The notes: a model not told the origin generated them from the letters alone. DNA of 25,502 bases from an uncultured Paracoccaceae bacterium (GCA_937907485.1 CALESR010000026.1:1-25502); one strand, 5' to 3'; numbered from the stretch's first letter, positions 1 to 9,069 are shown. Translations and numbers: made by a program.

Positions 1-8
1 CGCGATCG

Positions 9-41
9 TGCCCCATCTTTGCTCGAGAAATATCCTCCGGG
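9..41 (-). repeat. Intergenic repeat, copy A (GATATTT..AGCAAAGA core)
   Basis: Read on the minus strand this is a G/C-rich lead, then GATATTT, five variable bases, then AGCAAAGATGGGGCA. The same core occurs at 13009-13036 (plus strand) and 13155-13182 (minus strand). In all three copies G/C-rich hairpins precede the core. Here it follows the dapA terminator hairpins. It looks like a dispersed extragenic element associated with terminators. I believe similar elements are common in Rhodobacterales genomes, but I cannot count copies from this window. Confidence 0.55.
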
Positions 42-46
42 TGGGT

Positions 47-130
47 CCGGGAGGGTGGAAAACCCTCCCGGCGGGGTGTGGGGGCTGGCCCCCACCGGCG
101 CCGAGGGGCCTCGATGGCCCCGAAGGCGCC
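47..130 (-). terminator. Three consecutive hairpins downstream of dapA
   Basis: Directly after the dapA stop (complement, 141) the sequence holds three strong inverted repeats. In gene orientation these are a nested stem at 125-130/97-102 with an inner GGGGCC/GGCCCC stem around a 5-nt loop (105-121), a stem at 88-95/78-85 (GTGGGGGC type), and a perfect 10-bp stem at 62-71/47-56 with a 5-nt loop. There is no clear T-run, which is common for terminators in high-GC alphaproteobacteria. The natural role is to end dapA transcription. The last hairpin leads straight into an intergenic repeat core at 9-41. Confidence 0.6.
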
Positions 131-140
131 GCCCCTCAGA

Positions 141-1016
141 TCAGTTCAGCAGACCCGCGTGCCGCATCGCCGCGTCCAAGGCCGCGGCGGTCTTTTCCGT
201 CACGCCCAGCAGCGGCAGCCGCACTTCATTCCGGCAGTGACCCAGCCGCGACAGCGCATATTTTGCGCCTGCCAGCCCCGGTTCGAGGAAGATTGCCGTA
301 TGCAGCGGCATCAGCCGGTCCTGGTACTCCAGCGCCGTTGCGTAATCGCCGCGCAGCGTCGCCTCCTGAAAGGCGGCGCAAAGTCGGGGTGCCACGTTGG
401 CCGTGACCGATATGCAGCCCACACCGCCCTGAGCATTGAAGCCCAGTGCCGTCGCATCCTCGCCCGACAGCTGGATGAACGACTTGCCGCAGGTTTCGCG
501 CTGCAGCGAGACACGCTCGATCTTGCCGGTGGCATCCTTGACGCCAATGATGCGCGGCAGCTTTGCCAGTTCGCCCATTGTTTCGGGCGACATGTCGACC
601 ACCGAGCGCCCGGGGATGTTGTAGATGATGATCGGCAGAGTCGAGGCCTCGTGCAGCGCGGTATAATGCGCGATCAGCCCGGCCTGCGTCGGCTTGTTGT
701 AATAGGGCGTCACCACCAGCGCCGCATTGGCCCCCACGCGCTCGGCATGGCGGATCAGGCGAATCGCCTCGGAGGTATTGTTCGAGCCCGCGCCGGCCAC
801 GACCGGCACCCGCCCGCGCACCCGTTTGACCACGGCTTCGACGACCTGCTCGTGTTCCTCATGCGACAAGGTCGGGCTTTCTCCGGTGGTGCCGACGGGC
901 ACGAGCCCGTGGCTGCCTTCGGCGATATGCCAGTCGACCAGGGCATCGAGGGCTGCGAAATCGACCGCACCGTCCTTGAACGGCGTGACCAGTGCGGGAA
1001 GCGAACCCCGGATCAT
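141..1016 (-). CDS. dapA: 4-hydroxy-tetrahydrodipicolinate synthase (DapA)
   Basis: DapA condenses pyruvate with aspartate semialdehyde, the first committed step of the lysine/diaminopimelate pathway in the cytoplasm. The 291-aa protein has the family length and the TIM-barrel motifs. GTTGES is at about residues 42-47 and the pyruvate-binding lysine is K160 in IIGVKDATG. Y132 and R137 lie in IIIYNIPGR and match the E. coli tyrosine and arginine. The reading frame extends 17 codons further upstream, but I chose the ATG at 1016. It is preceded by AAGGAG at good spacing, and the protein then begins MIRGSLPALVTPF as family members do. It is divergent from the lytic transglycosylase, so its promoter lies within 1017-1128. 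Confidence 0.96.
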   Translation of the reverse strand: MIRGSLPALVTPFKDGAVDFAALDALVDWHIAEGSHGLVPVGTTGESPTLSHEEHEQVVEAVVKRVRGRVPVVAGAGSNNTSEAIRLIRHAERVGANAALVVTPYYNKPTQAGLIAHYTALHEASTLPIIIYNIPGRSVVDMSPETMGELAKLPRIIGVKDATGKIERVSLQRETCGKSFIQLSGEDATALGFNAQGGVGCISVTANVAPRLCAAFQEATLRGDYATALEYQDRLMPLHTAIFLEPGLAGAKYALSRLGHCRNEVRLPLLGVTEKTAAALDAAMRHAGLLN

Positions 1017-1128
1017 GTGCAACTCCTTTTGGCGGCAGGGCGCGCAGCGGGGCCGACCTGACCCCATTGTGTGTTGCGCAGCCGTGCCACGCGGTTAGAC
1101 TCTCCGCTTGTCCTTTTCAAGAGAGACG

Positions 1129-3081
1129 ATGCGCCCGCACTTTGCCGCCCTGCTCTTCTCCCTGCTTTGCGGGGCCTCTTCCGCGCTGGCCTTTGACGGG
1201 CCGCCGCCGCCGCGCGCGGCTGGCGCGATCGGCGCGCTGGTCGAGGCCGTGCGCGCCGGGGATACCGCGCGCTTTGCCGTTCTGCGCGAGGCCGCCGGGC
1301 CCTTGGGCCTGCGCATCGCTACATGGCGAATCCTGCGCGAGGGAATTGCCGGCGATTTCGCCACCTATGCCACCTTTGTCGGCCACCACGCGCATTGGCC
1401 CGGCATGGACATGGTGCGCGCCCGCGCCGAAGAGCGCATGGCCGGTCAGCCGCCGCAGGTGGTGCTGGACTGGTTCGCCGAGACGCCGCCGCAGACTGCG
1501 CAGGGTGATCTGGCCCTGCTGGCCGCACAAGAGGCCACGAGCGCCGACCCCGCCGCAACGTTGCGCCGCCTGTGGCTGGAGCGGGATCTGACCGCCGGGA
1601 TCGAGGAGGACTTGCTGGCCCGTCATGGCGCAGCGCTTCGTCCGCTCAACGCCGCGCGGCTTGATGCGCTGCTCTGGCGTGGGGCGCGCACCGCGGCGGA
1701 ACGCATGATGCCCCGCGTCAGCCAAGGTGAGGCGGCGTTGGCGCGCGCCCGTCTGGCGCTGCAGGCGCGGGCCGACGGGGTCAATCCGCTGATCGCCGCC
1801 CTGCCTGCCGCGCAGGCCGACGATCCCGGCCTCGCCTATGACCGCTTTCGCTGGCGCCTGCAGCGCGGGCTCGAGGACGAGGCCGCCGCCCTGATGCGCG
1901 AACGCTCGCCGGGTGCGCTGGGGCGACCGCAGGACTGGGCCGGGCAGCGCGCGCGCCTCGCGCGGCGGGCGCTGGCAGCGGGTGATGCGCAACTGGCCTA
2001 TGACCTTGCCGCGCGCCACGGCCTCGATGACAATGGCGCGGACATGGCCGATCTAGAATGGCTGGCGGGCTATGCCGCGCTGCGCTTTCTGAACCGCCCC
2101 GCCGAGGCCCTGACCCATTTCGCGCGGCTGCGCGCGCGCTCGCTCAGCCCGATCACCCTTGGCCGCGCTGGCTATTGGGAGGGCCGCGCGCATGAGGCGT
2201 TGGGCCAGACCCAAGCCGCGCGCGACGCCTTTTCCTTTGCCGCGCGCTATCAGACCGCCTTTTACGGCCAACTCGCCGCCGAGCGGCTGGGCATGGACCT
2301 CGACCCTGCGCTGCTGGCCGAGCCCGCCTATCCCGACTGGCACGGACTGCCTTTTGCCCGCTCGGACCTGCTGCAGGCTGCACTGCTCCTGCATTCCGCT
2401 GGCCAGTTCTATGAGGCGCGGCGCTTTACCCTGCATCTGGCCGGGCAGTTGCAGACCGAGGACGAACTCGGCGCGCTGGCGCAGCTCTGGCTTGACCGCG
2501 GCGAGCCGCATATGGCGCTGCGCATCGCCAAGGACGCGGTCGCTCGCGGCATCCTGCTGCCCCGCGCCTATTTCCCGCTGACCGATCTGGCTGCGGCCAA
2601 TCTGTCCGTGCCCGCTGACCTGACCCTGTCCATCGCCCGGCGCGAGAGCGAATTCGATCACCGCGTTACCAGCCACGCTGACGCCCGCGGGTTGATGCAG
2701 GTGATGCCGGCCACCGGGGCGCATACCGCGCGGCGGCTGGGTCTGGCCTTTGACGAAGGCCGATTGACCAGCGATCCGGCCTATAACGCGGTTCTCGGTG
2801 CGGGTTACCTGCAGGAAATGTCGCAGGTATTCGACGGCACGCTGTCCATGGTCGCCGCCGCCTATAACGCCGGACCGGGACGTCCGAGGCGCTGGGCAGC
2901 GCAATTCGGCGACCCGCGCAGCCCTGCCGTCGACCCGGTCGACTGGATCGAGATGATCCCCTTCACCGAAACCCGCAACTATGTCATGCGGGTGACGGAA
3001 TCGCTGGTGATCTACCGCGCATTGCTGGCCGGGCAGACAGGGCCGATCGGCCTGACCGCCATCCTGCGAGGCACCGACTGA
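1129..3081 (+). CDS. slt: Periplasmic soluble lytic murein transglycosylase (Slt70-like)
   Basis: Predicted exported enzyme of 650 aa that cleaves the MurNAc-GlcNAc bond of peptidoglycan to give 1,6-anhydro ends. Residues 1-21 form a signal peptide ending SSALA. The middle 400-odd residues are helical and alanine-rich, like the superhelical U/L domains of Slt70. The C-terminal SLT domain holds the catalytic glutamate E506 in IARRESEFD, then GLMQVMPATG and AYNAGPG. The frame opens at 1108, but the ATG at 1129 is preceded by GAGAG and gives the signal peptide directly, so I use it. The placement opposite dapA links a lysine/DAP gene with cell-wall turnover. That proximity is suggestive only. 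Confidence 0.93.
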   Translation: MRPHFAALLFSLLCGASSALAFDGPPPPRAAGAIGALVEAVRAGDTARFAVLREAAGPLGLRIATWRILREGIAGDFATYATFVGHHAHWPGMDMVRARAEERMAGQPPQVVLDWFAETPPQTAQGDLALLAAQEATSADPAATLRRLWLERDLTAGIEEDLLARHGAALRPLNAARLDALLWRGARTAAERMMPRVSQGEAALARARLALQARADGVNPLIAALPAAQADDPGLAYDRFRWRLQRGLEDEAAALMRERSPGALGRPQDWAGQRARLARRALAAGDAQLAYDLAARHGLDDNGADMADLEWLAGYAALRFLNRPAEALTHFARLRARSLSPITLGRAGYWEGRAHEALGQTQAARDAFSFAARYQTAFYGQLAAERLGMDLDPALLAEPAYPDWHGLPFARSDLLQAALLLHSAGQFYEARRFTLHLAGQLQTEDELGALAQLWLDRGEPHMALRIAKDAVARGILLPRAYFPLTDLAAANLSVPADLTLSIARRESEFDHRVTSHADARGLMQVMPATGAHTARRLGLAFDEGRLTSDPAYNAVLGAGYLQEMSQVFDGTLSMVAAAYNAGPGRPRRWAAQFGDPRSPAVDPVDWIEMIPFTETRNYVMRVTESLVIYRALLAGQTGPIGLTAILRGTD

Positions 3082-3143
3082 TCGGGGTGGGCGAATCGCC
3101 TGCCCTAAGGCTGCGCTATTTCAACTTGCCTCAAATTCTCATC

Positions 3144-5159
3144 CTACCCGGCATCGGCCCCCATCTGGAAGGGGAGCAAGGGCAAAACCGCCGCAATCGC
3201 GCGCCGCAATTGGTCCGGAGCACGCTCGTCCTCGGCCACCTTGCGCAACAGGCCCATGGCTAGCATCTGAACAATTTCGTCTTCGGCTTGCAGCAAACGC
3301 GTGATGGCAGAGGCCTTTTGTGCATCCGACACGCCGTCGGCCGAAACGAGAGGCACGATGCGCCCCATCAATGCCCTGACTTTTGCTTCTGGTGATGACG
3401 AGTCGGTTTCACCCTCGTCTTCACCATCGTCGGCGTCGAAATCGCCGCCCGGCCCATCGTCGCAGCCAACCCGCTTTGCCAGATCCCGCAGTGTTTGCAC
3501 CCGGCTCATAAGCTGGCCATGGATTCCGGGGTTAAGATCGAGTTTGCCCGCCATCTCATAATCCGCCAAGGCAAGCCGGACAAATTCGCAAATCCGGGGT
3601 GCTGCCGCACGGCCCGCATCGGCAAGCCGCAGCGCTTCCTTGTCGCGCACCAGGGCACGCCGGTAGAACAAGTTCGAAAGGCTCGAACTGGCCTGCTCTT
3701 CAGCCAGATCGCGAATTCCGCGGGAAGCAATGTCAATCATCTCGCCAATCGGCGCAATCCCGTCCAGCCAATCAAGCAGGGTCGTGCACACTTGGGCAGC
3801 GGGAGCGCTGGGGTTTTCCTTTAACCAGCCTTTCAGCAAAGTGATAGCTTCAACGCGCAGACCAAAGCCATACATAATGCTGCCAAGGGTTTGGAGCACT
3901 TTTGATGTGTCGGCGGTCAAGGGCACGCTTCTCAGGAAGTTGCCACCAAGTGCAATCGCTTCGTCCTGACGACCTAGTTCGGCAAGGGCCTCCATGGTGA
4001 AATTATAGCTGCGCCAACCCCAGGTCTTGCGCCCAGTTTGTGTGGCCGGATCGTATCCATTCAGCGCGATCAATTCACCCGCCATCGTCGATCCGATGGT
4101 CCGCGCATATTGAATCGCATGGGCGAGCAAATCATCGTTCGGCTGTATGGAGGCGACCTGCCAGTTTGCCTTGCCACCGACGAAAACCGAGGCGCCATTC
4201 TGCTGTGCCAAACCCGCAAGGCAGACCTGCAGGGCAATAGCCTCTTCGTCGTTCCGGCCAAGGGTTGCAGACAGATTGAACCAGTCATTCAAAGCGCCAG
4301 CAGGACGGTTCACTTCGGCTCCTTCTTCAAACCGACGCAAAAGCTCCCGCGTCAACAAAATGGCCTCGGCACGTTTGTTGATCTTAAAAAGCTGCGACAC
4401 CTTATAATGAACGGCACCAACGGAGGAAATCTCGCCAAATTCTTCTTCGACTTTCGAATAGTTCGCGATATGACCAAACCGAATATTCAGTGACGCCTCA
4501 ACGTCCTCCACACGGCGCTTGATCCCAATCAACTCGTCTTCTTTCTCAGATATAGTATCTCTGAAATCTACTTTTGAAGCCGTGGTCGCGTTGGTAACTG
4601 TCTCCGCGATACCCGCCTCGATAGCCGCCTTGACTCTGTCCAATCCTTCCTTGATCTCGTCTTTTGTTTCTTTGCGCAGTTCCTGAATACGCTTATCTAG
4701 GAATTCGCGGTTCTTGTCTGAACGATCTTCGATATATGCGCGCTGCTTTTCGAGCGCTTCGTCATACGCTTTCAGCCGTTTTTCCGCGACAACGGTGACC
4801 ATCCAAACCGCAAGACCGATGAAAATCGGCCCCAGGATTGAAATCATGTTTCGCGTTGCGGCAAGAACTGCAGAGGCATTCGCCTCCAACTCGCCCGAAG
4901 ATTCCGACCCAGGGATCTCCGCGCCTCTAAGCCAATTCGCATGCAGCCCAAAGACTTCGCCAAGCTTGGTAAATATCAATGCGAAGAGCGCTATGACGAG
5001 AGCGACGAGAATCACGTTCCCGATCAGCGTCAAGTTCCACTTCCTTTGCGAAAGTGGCGCAAGACCGTTCATCTTCTTTTCGAGGCTTTCAACCCGCTTG
5101 CCAAGGTCTCCCATTTCGGATTCGGCGGGTGTTTTCTGAATTTCCACGGGTGCAGACAT
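3144..5159 (-). CDS. Orphan membrane-anchored coiled-coil/helical-repeat protein, function unknown
   Basis: I do not recognise this 671-aa protein. Visible features in order are a short charged N-terminal helix (residues 15-31) and a transmembrane helix at about 41-64. A second hydrophobic helix follows at about 104-125. A long charged stretch with coiled-coil character runs from about 126 to 225 (KRLKAYDEALEKQRAYIEDR and onward). Helical, TPR-like pairs follow at about 250-560, then an acidic linker at 567-588 and a C-terminal helical domain at 590-671. There is no signal peptide and no enzymatic motif that I can see. Its DNA is clearly richer in A+T than its neighbours and uses more A/T-ending codons. 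It stands alone between a cell-wall hydrolase and a flavoprotein, suggesting transfer. Both ends of the coiled coil and the repeats probably face the cytoplasm. A scaffold or sensor role is a guess. Confidence 0.8.
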   Translation of the reverse strand: MSAPVEIQKTPAESEMGDLGKRVESLEKKMNGLAPLSQRKWNLTLIGNVILVALVIALFALIFTKLGEVFGLHANWLRGAEIPGSESSGELEANASAVLAATRNMISILGPIFIGLAVWMVTVVAEKRLKAYDEALEKQRAYIEDRSDKNREFLDKRIQELRKETKDEIKEGLDRVKAAIEAGIAETVTNATTASKVDFRDTISEKEDELIGIKRRVEDVEASLNIRFGHIANYSKVEEEFGEISSVGAVHYKVSQLFKINKRAEAILLTRELLRRFEEGAEVNRPAGALNDWFNLSATLGRNDEEAIALQVCLAGLAQQNGASVFVGGKANWQVASIQPNDDLLAHAIQYARTIGSTMAGELIALNGYDPATQTGRKTWGWRSYNFTMEALAELGRQDEAIALGGNFLRSVPLTADTSKVLQTLGSIMYGFGLRVEAITLLKGWLKENPSAPAAQVCTTLLDWLDGIAPIGEMIDIASRGIRDLAEEQASSSLSNLFYRRALVRDKEALRLADAGRAAAPRICEFVRLALADYEMAGKLDLNPGIHGQLMSRVQTLRDLAKRVGCDDGPGGDFDADDGEDEGETDSSSPEAKVRALMGRIVPLVSADGVSDAQKASAITRLLQAEDEIVQMLAMGLLRKVAEDERAPDQLRRAIAAVLPLLPFQMGADAG

Positions 5160-5239
5160 GCTTCACTCATACGCTGATGTCACAGCATCCAAACACAACC
5201 CCGAGTGGCAGGTCAACAGATGAAACAATCACGCCACCC

Positions 5240-5764
5240 TCACCCTGCCAGCCGCCCCATCAACTGCGCCAACGCCTCGCGATAGCGTTCGTTCACCAGT
5301 CGTCCGGCGGCGTCGAATTCCGTCTCGGCGTTGCCCACCAGCACCTCGGGCCAGGTCAGGGCCTCGACCCGGTGCGGCGCCAGCATCGAGCGCAGCATCA
5401 CCTGCGCACGCTCGCCACCTGCCCGCCCGCCCGTTGCCGAGACGATCGCCAGCCGCTTGCCCCACAGTGGGTTCGGCTTGACCCGGCTTAGCCAGTCGAG
5501 CGCGTTCTTGAGCACGCCGGGCGGCGCCTTGTTGTATTCCGGGCAGGCGATCAGGATCGCGTCGGCGGCCTGCACCGCCTCGGCCAGCGCGCGCACCTCG
5601 GCGGGCATGCCCGCCGCCTCGACATCGCCGTCATAGAGCGGCAGCCGCAGCGAGCCCTCGACAAAGCGTCCGGGCCAGTGCGCCGCCGCTTCCAGCATCA
5701 GGCGCCGGTTCAGGCTGGCCGTCCGCAGCGATCCGCAAAGGCCCAAAAGCACGGGGTCTGTCAT
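5240..5764 (-). CDS. NADPH-dependent FMN reductase family flavoprotein
   Basis: A 174-aa protein with a flavodoxin-like fold that is likely to reduce FMN, quinones or azo compounds with NAD(P)H. The FMN phosphate-binding loop GSLRTASLNRRL is at about residues 11-22. The flavin-contact motif CPEYNKAPPGVLKNALDWLS lies mid-protein, as in the NADPH_dep_FMN_red family. The ATG at 5764 has AAGGGAG upstream. It is divergent from the thiamine-diphosphate enzyme at 5864, with about 100 bp between. The physiological substrate cannot be read from the sequence. Confidence 0.88.
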   Translation of the reverse strand: MTDPVLLGLCGSLRTASLNRRLMLEAAAHWPGRFVEGSLRLPLYDGDVEAAGMPAEVRALAEAVQAADAILIACPEYNKAPPGVLKNALDWLSRVKPNPLWGKRLAIVSATGGRAGGERAQVMLRSMLAPHRVEALTWPEVLVGNAETEFDAAGRLVNERYREALAQLMGRLAG

Positions 5765-5863
5765 AGTCGTCTCCCTTTTGTCCCTGACCTAGTGCGCCAA
5801 GCCCCGCCTTGCAACTGCCGCCCGATTGGGCCAGTTTCGCGCCATCAATCAAAGGGGCATCGA

Positions 5864-7528
5864 ATGCGTCACGGCGGGCAAATTCTGGTCGATCATCTGA
5901 AGGCCGAAGGCATCCGGCGGGTATTTTCGATTCCCGGCGAAAGCTTTCTCGCCGTTCTCGACGGATTGCATGACAGCGGCATCCAGAACGTCGTCTGCCG
6001 CCATGAAGGCGGCGCGGCGATGATGGCCGAGGCGCATGCCAAGCTGACCGGTGAGGTGGGCATTGCCTTTGTCACCCGCGGCCCCGGTGCCACCAATGCC
6101 TCGTCCGGCGTGCATGTGGCGCGGCAGGATTCGACACCGATGATCCTGTTTGTCGGCCAGATCGACACCGGCCACCGCGACCGCGAGGCGTTTCAGGAGG
6201 TCGACTACCGTGCAGTCTTTGGCCCCTTGGCGAAATGGGCGACCGAGGTCGATGACATCCGCCGCCTGCCGGAATACCTGTCGCGCGCGTTCCATATCGC
6301 GCAATCGGGCCGCCCCGGGCCGGTGGTGATGGCGCTTCCGGAAAACATGCTGTCGGCGCTGGCCGAAGTGGCCGATCTGCCACCGCGCCGCGCGCCACTT
6401 GCCGCGCCCGCCGAGGCGCAGGTCTCGGCGATCTGGGACGCGGTGAAGGGGGCGGCCAAGCCGCTGCTGGTGGTTGGCGGCCCGCATTGGTCGACGCAGG
6501 CGGCCCGCGATCTGGCCGATCTGGCGGCGTCGACCGGCCTGCCCGTCGCTGTCACCTTTCGCCGTCAGGACCGCATCGACAATCGGCATCCGAACTATGC
6601 CGGGGATCTGGGCGTCGGCATGAACCCCAAGCTGGGCGCTCGGCTGCGCGAGGCGGATTGTGTGGTGATTCTGGGAGCGCGGTTGGGCGACACCGCGACC
6701 AACGGCTATGAGTTGATGGACCCGGCGGCGCCCGGCAAGACCATCGTTCATGTCCACGCCGATTCAGATGAACTGGGCCATGTCTGGCGCCCCGATGTGG
6801 CGATCACCTGCCCGGCGCCCGCGATGGTGGCGGCGCTGGCGGCCAGCGTGCCACAGGGGCTGCCGGACTGGTCGGCCTGGACCGGGGCGGCACGAGCCGA
6901 CTATCTGGCCTTCACCACCCCGCGCGAAACGCCCGGCGACGTGAAGCTGGAGCAGGTGATGCGCTGGCTGTCCGACCATGTGCCCGACGATGCCATCGCC
7001 ACCAACGGCGCGGGGAACTATGCCGCGTGGATGCATCGCTATTTCCGCCCGCGCGCGTATCCCGGGCAACTGGCGCCGACCTCGGGCAGCATGGGCTATG
7101 GCTTTCCCGCCTCGGTCGCCGCCTCGATCGAACATCCGGAAAAAACCGTCCTGTGTTTCGCGGGCGACGGCGATTTCCAGATGACGCTCAACGAGTTGAG
7201 CACCGCGCGGCAGTATGGCGCAAAGCCGGTGGTGATCGTCGCCAACAACGGCCGCTATGGCACGATCCGCATGCATCAGGAACGGAACTATCCGGCAAGG
7301 GTGTCGGGCACCGAACTCTTCAACCCCGATTTCGCGGCGCTTGCACGAGCGTACGGCGGGCACGGAGAGGTCGTGCGGCGGACCGAGGATTTCCCGGCGG
7401 CTTTTGCGCGAGCGACGGCCTCTGGCGTGGTTTCGGTGATCGAACTGGTGCTCGACCCCGAGGCACTGGCCCCGGGGCAAGAGTTGAGCGCCGCGCGGGC
7501 GCAGGGCGAGCGCGCGGCGAAGGGGTAG
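5864..7528 (+). CDS. Thiamine-diphosphate-dependent enzyme, acetolactate synthase large-subunit-like
   Basis: A 554-aa enzyme of the AHAS/benzoylformate decarboxylase superfamily. The N-terminal pyrimidine-binding domain has the cofactor-activating glutamate E26 in IPGES. The central domain is of the AHAS type. The C-terminal domain has the diphosphate/Mg motif GDGDFQMTLNELS (from residue 434), ending in VANNG near 460. I start at the ATG at 5864, because the upstream extension of the frame lacks family sequence, whereas here the protein begins RHGGQILVDHLKAEGI. No regulatory small subunit is adjacent, so it is unlikely to be the main IlvB. It could act on another 2-oxo acid. It converges with ilvE (1-bp gap), which is not evidence of joint function. 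Confidence 0.88.
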   Translation: MRHGGQILVDHLKAEGIRRVFSIPGESFLAVLDGLHDSGIQNVVCRHEGGAAMMAEAHAKLTGEVGIAFVTRGPGATNASSGVHVARQDSTPMILFVGQIDTGHRDREAFQEVDYRAVFGPLAKWATEVDDIRRLPEYLSRAFHIAQSGRPGPVVMALPENMLSALAEVADLPPRRAPLAAPAEAQVSAIWDAVKGAAKPLLVVGGPHWSTQAARDLADLAASTGLPVAVTFRRQDRIDNRHPNYAGDLGVGMNPKLGARLREADCVVILGARLGDTATNGYELMDPAAPGKTIVHVHADSDELGHVWRPDVAITCPAPAMVAALAASVPQGLPDWSAWTGAARADYLAFTTPRETPGDVKLEQVMRWLSDHVPDDAIATNGAGNYAAWMHRYFRPRAYPGQLAPTSGSMGYGFPASVAASIEHPEKTVLCFAGDGDFQMTLNELSTARQYGAKPVVIVANNGRYGTIRMHQERNYPARVSGTELFNPDFAALARAYGGHGEVVRRTEDFPAAFARATASGVVSVIELVLDPEALAPGQELSAARAQGERAAKG

Positions 7529-7529
7529 C

Positions 7530-8399
7530 CTAGGCCCGCACCAGCGCCTCATAAGCGTCTGACACCTTGCGCGCCAGTTGGCCGACCTGGAAATGCACGT
7601 CGCCGATCTGCGCCACCGGCGTCACCTCGGCGGCGGTCCCGGTCAGCCAGCATTCGCTGAACGAGGGCAGTTCCTCGGGCATGATGTGGCGTTCTTCGAC
7701 GGTCAGGCCCATGTCTCGCAGCATGCCGATGATCGTCTGCCGGGTCAGGCCGTTCAGGAACGCGTCAGCCTTGGGCGTGTGCACCACGCCGTCACGCACG
7801 AAGAACACATTGGCGCCGGTCGCCTCGGCGACGTAGCCGCGGTAATCCATGAACAGCGCGTCCGAGCAGCCCTTGGCCTCGGCCGCGTGCTTGGACAGCG
7901 TGCAGATCATGTAAAGGCCCGCAGCCTTGGCGGCGGTGGGAATGGTTTCCGGCGATGGGCGCTTCCACTTGGCGATGTCGAGCTTGGCACCTTGCCATTT
8001 CGCGTCGCCATAATAGGCGCCCCATTCCCAGCCCGCCACGGCCAGCCGCACCGGGTTGCGGCGCGCCGACACGCCCATGTCCTCGCCCGAGCCGCGCCAC
8101 GCCACCGCACGCACATAGGCATCGGTCCAGCCGTTCGCCTTGAGCATGGCATACTTGGCCTCTTCGATCTGATCGACCGTATAGGGGATCACCATGTCCA
8201 GCAGCCGGCCGGATTCCAGCAGGCGTTCCGAATGCTCGCGGCTCTTGAATATCTTGCCATTATAGCAGCGCTCGCCCTCGAACACCGACGAGGCATAGTG
8301 CAGCGCATGGGTCAGCACATGCACCTTGGCGTCACGCCACGGCACCAGCGCACCGTCCATCCAGATCCAACCGTCCCTGTCGTCATACGCACCGGCCAT
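7530..8399 (-). CDS. ilvE: Branched-chain amino acid aminotransferase (IlvE)
   Basis: A PLP enzyme of fold type IV that transfers the amino group between glutamate and the 2-oxo acids of leucine, isoleucine and valine. The protein has 289 aa. The PLP lysine is K158 in TAAKAAGLY, and YVAEATGANVFF (with E192) follows as in IlvE. HALHYASSVFEGERCY near residues 31-46 is the usual N-terminal motif. The start ATG at 8399 is preceded by GGAGGGCAGCC, giving a good ribosome site. It is divergent from petP. This ilvE/petP arrangement seems usual in Rhodobacter relatives, from memory. Confidence 0.95.
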   Translation of the reverse strand: MAGAYDDRDGWIWMDGALVPWRDAKVHVLTHALHYASSVFEGERCYNGKIFKSREHSERLLESGRLLDMVIPYTVDQIEEAKYAMLKANGWTDAYVRAVAWRGSGEDMGVSARRNPVRLAVAGWEWGAYYGDAKWQGAKLDIAKWKRPSPETIPTAAKAAGLYMICTLSKHAAEAKGCSDALFMDYRGYVAEATGANVFFVRDGVVHTPKADAFLNGLTRQTIIGMLRDMGLTVEERHIMPEELPSFSECWLTGTAAEVTPVAQIGDVHFQVGQLARKVSDAYEALVRA

Positions 8400-8553
8400 G
8401 GCTGCCCTCCTGCAACGCCTTGTCGAATGTTGCGCTCATTAGGTCCGCATCGGACATAATCTTGCGCCAACTGAGCGTTCTGCTATCAATTGATTCTTGG
8501 AAAGTCAACAAGGCTGACATAAAAGCATCACCAGCCGACACGCGGGGGGCATC

Positions 8554-9069
8554 ATGGCTGACACCAATACGGGCGGCGAGAACCTGCTGTTCCTGACCGA
8601 CGAACAACTGCGCAAGGGCATCGAGGCGATGTTCTTTGCCTATCGCGGCTTTACCGCCGATCCCGACCGCATCCTCAGCGAGTTGGAATATGGCCGCGCG
8701 CATCACCGGGCGCTGCATTTCATCAACCGCTCACGCGGGACGACGGTGAACAACCTGCTGGCGGTGCTGGGCGTGACCAAGCAGTCGCTCAACCGGGTGC
8801 TGCGGTCGCTGATCGACGACGGTCTGGTCGAATCGCGGGTCGGCCGCGAGGACCGGCGCGAGCGGCACCTCTATCTGACCGCCAAGGGCGCCGATCTGGA
8901 GCGCCAGCTCTCCGAGGCGCAGCGCGCCCGGATGCGCGCGGCGTATCGGGCGGCGGGGCCACAGGCGGTGGCCGGGTTCCGGCAGGTGCTCGAGGCAATG
9001 ATGGACGAGTCGATCCGCGCGCAATACGTTGCGTTGAAGGACGGCACGACAAAGGACGGCAAGACATGA
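8554..9069 (+). CDS. petP: MarR-family regulator PetP
   Basis: A 171-aa winged-helix regulator of the MarR family. The winged helix occupies about residues 50-120, with TKQSLNRVLRSLIDDGLVES as recognition-helix region and the RVGREDRRERHLYLTAKG wing. Its stop overlaps the start of the response regulator at 9066 (ATGA), so the two are translationally coupled. This MarR-plus-OmpR pair matches petP-petR of Rhodobacter capsulatus, known to be needed for cytochrome bc1 (petABC) expression. The start ATG follows a G-rich site (GGGGGGC). The symbol rests on family plus gene pairing. Confidence 0.85.
   Translation: MADTNTGGENLLFLTDEQLRKGIEAMFFAYRGFTADPDRILSELEYGRAHHRALHFINRSRGTTVNNLLAVLGVTKQSLNRVLRSLIDDGLVESRVGREDRRERHLYLTAKGADLERQLSEAQRARMRAAYRAAGPQAVAGFRQVLEAMMDESIRAQYVALKDGTTKDGKT

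Noticed and set aside
78..1061. A 327-codon plus-strand frame opposite dapA
   Set aside because: It is a shadow of dapA, whose motifs and ribosome site are unmistakable. The peptide is Arg/Gln/His-rich and unrecognisable.
5849..6757. A 302-codon minus-strand frame
   Set aside because: It is antisense to the thiamine-diphosphate enzyme, which has clear motifs. The antisense peptide has no domain signature and no ribosome site.
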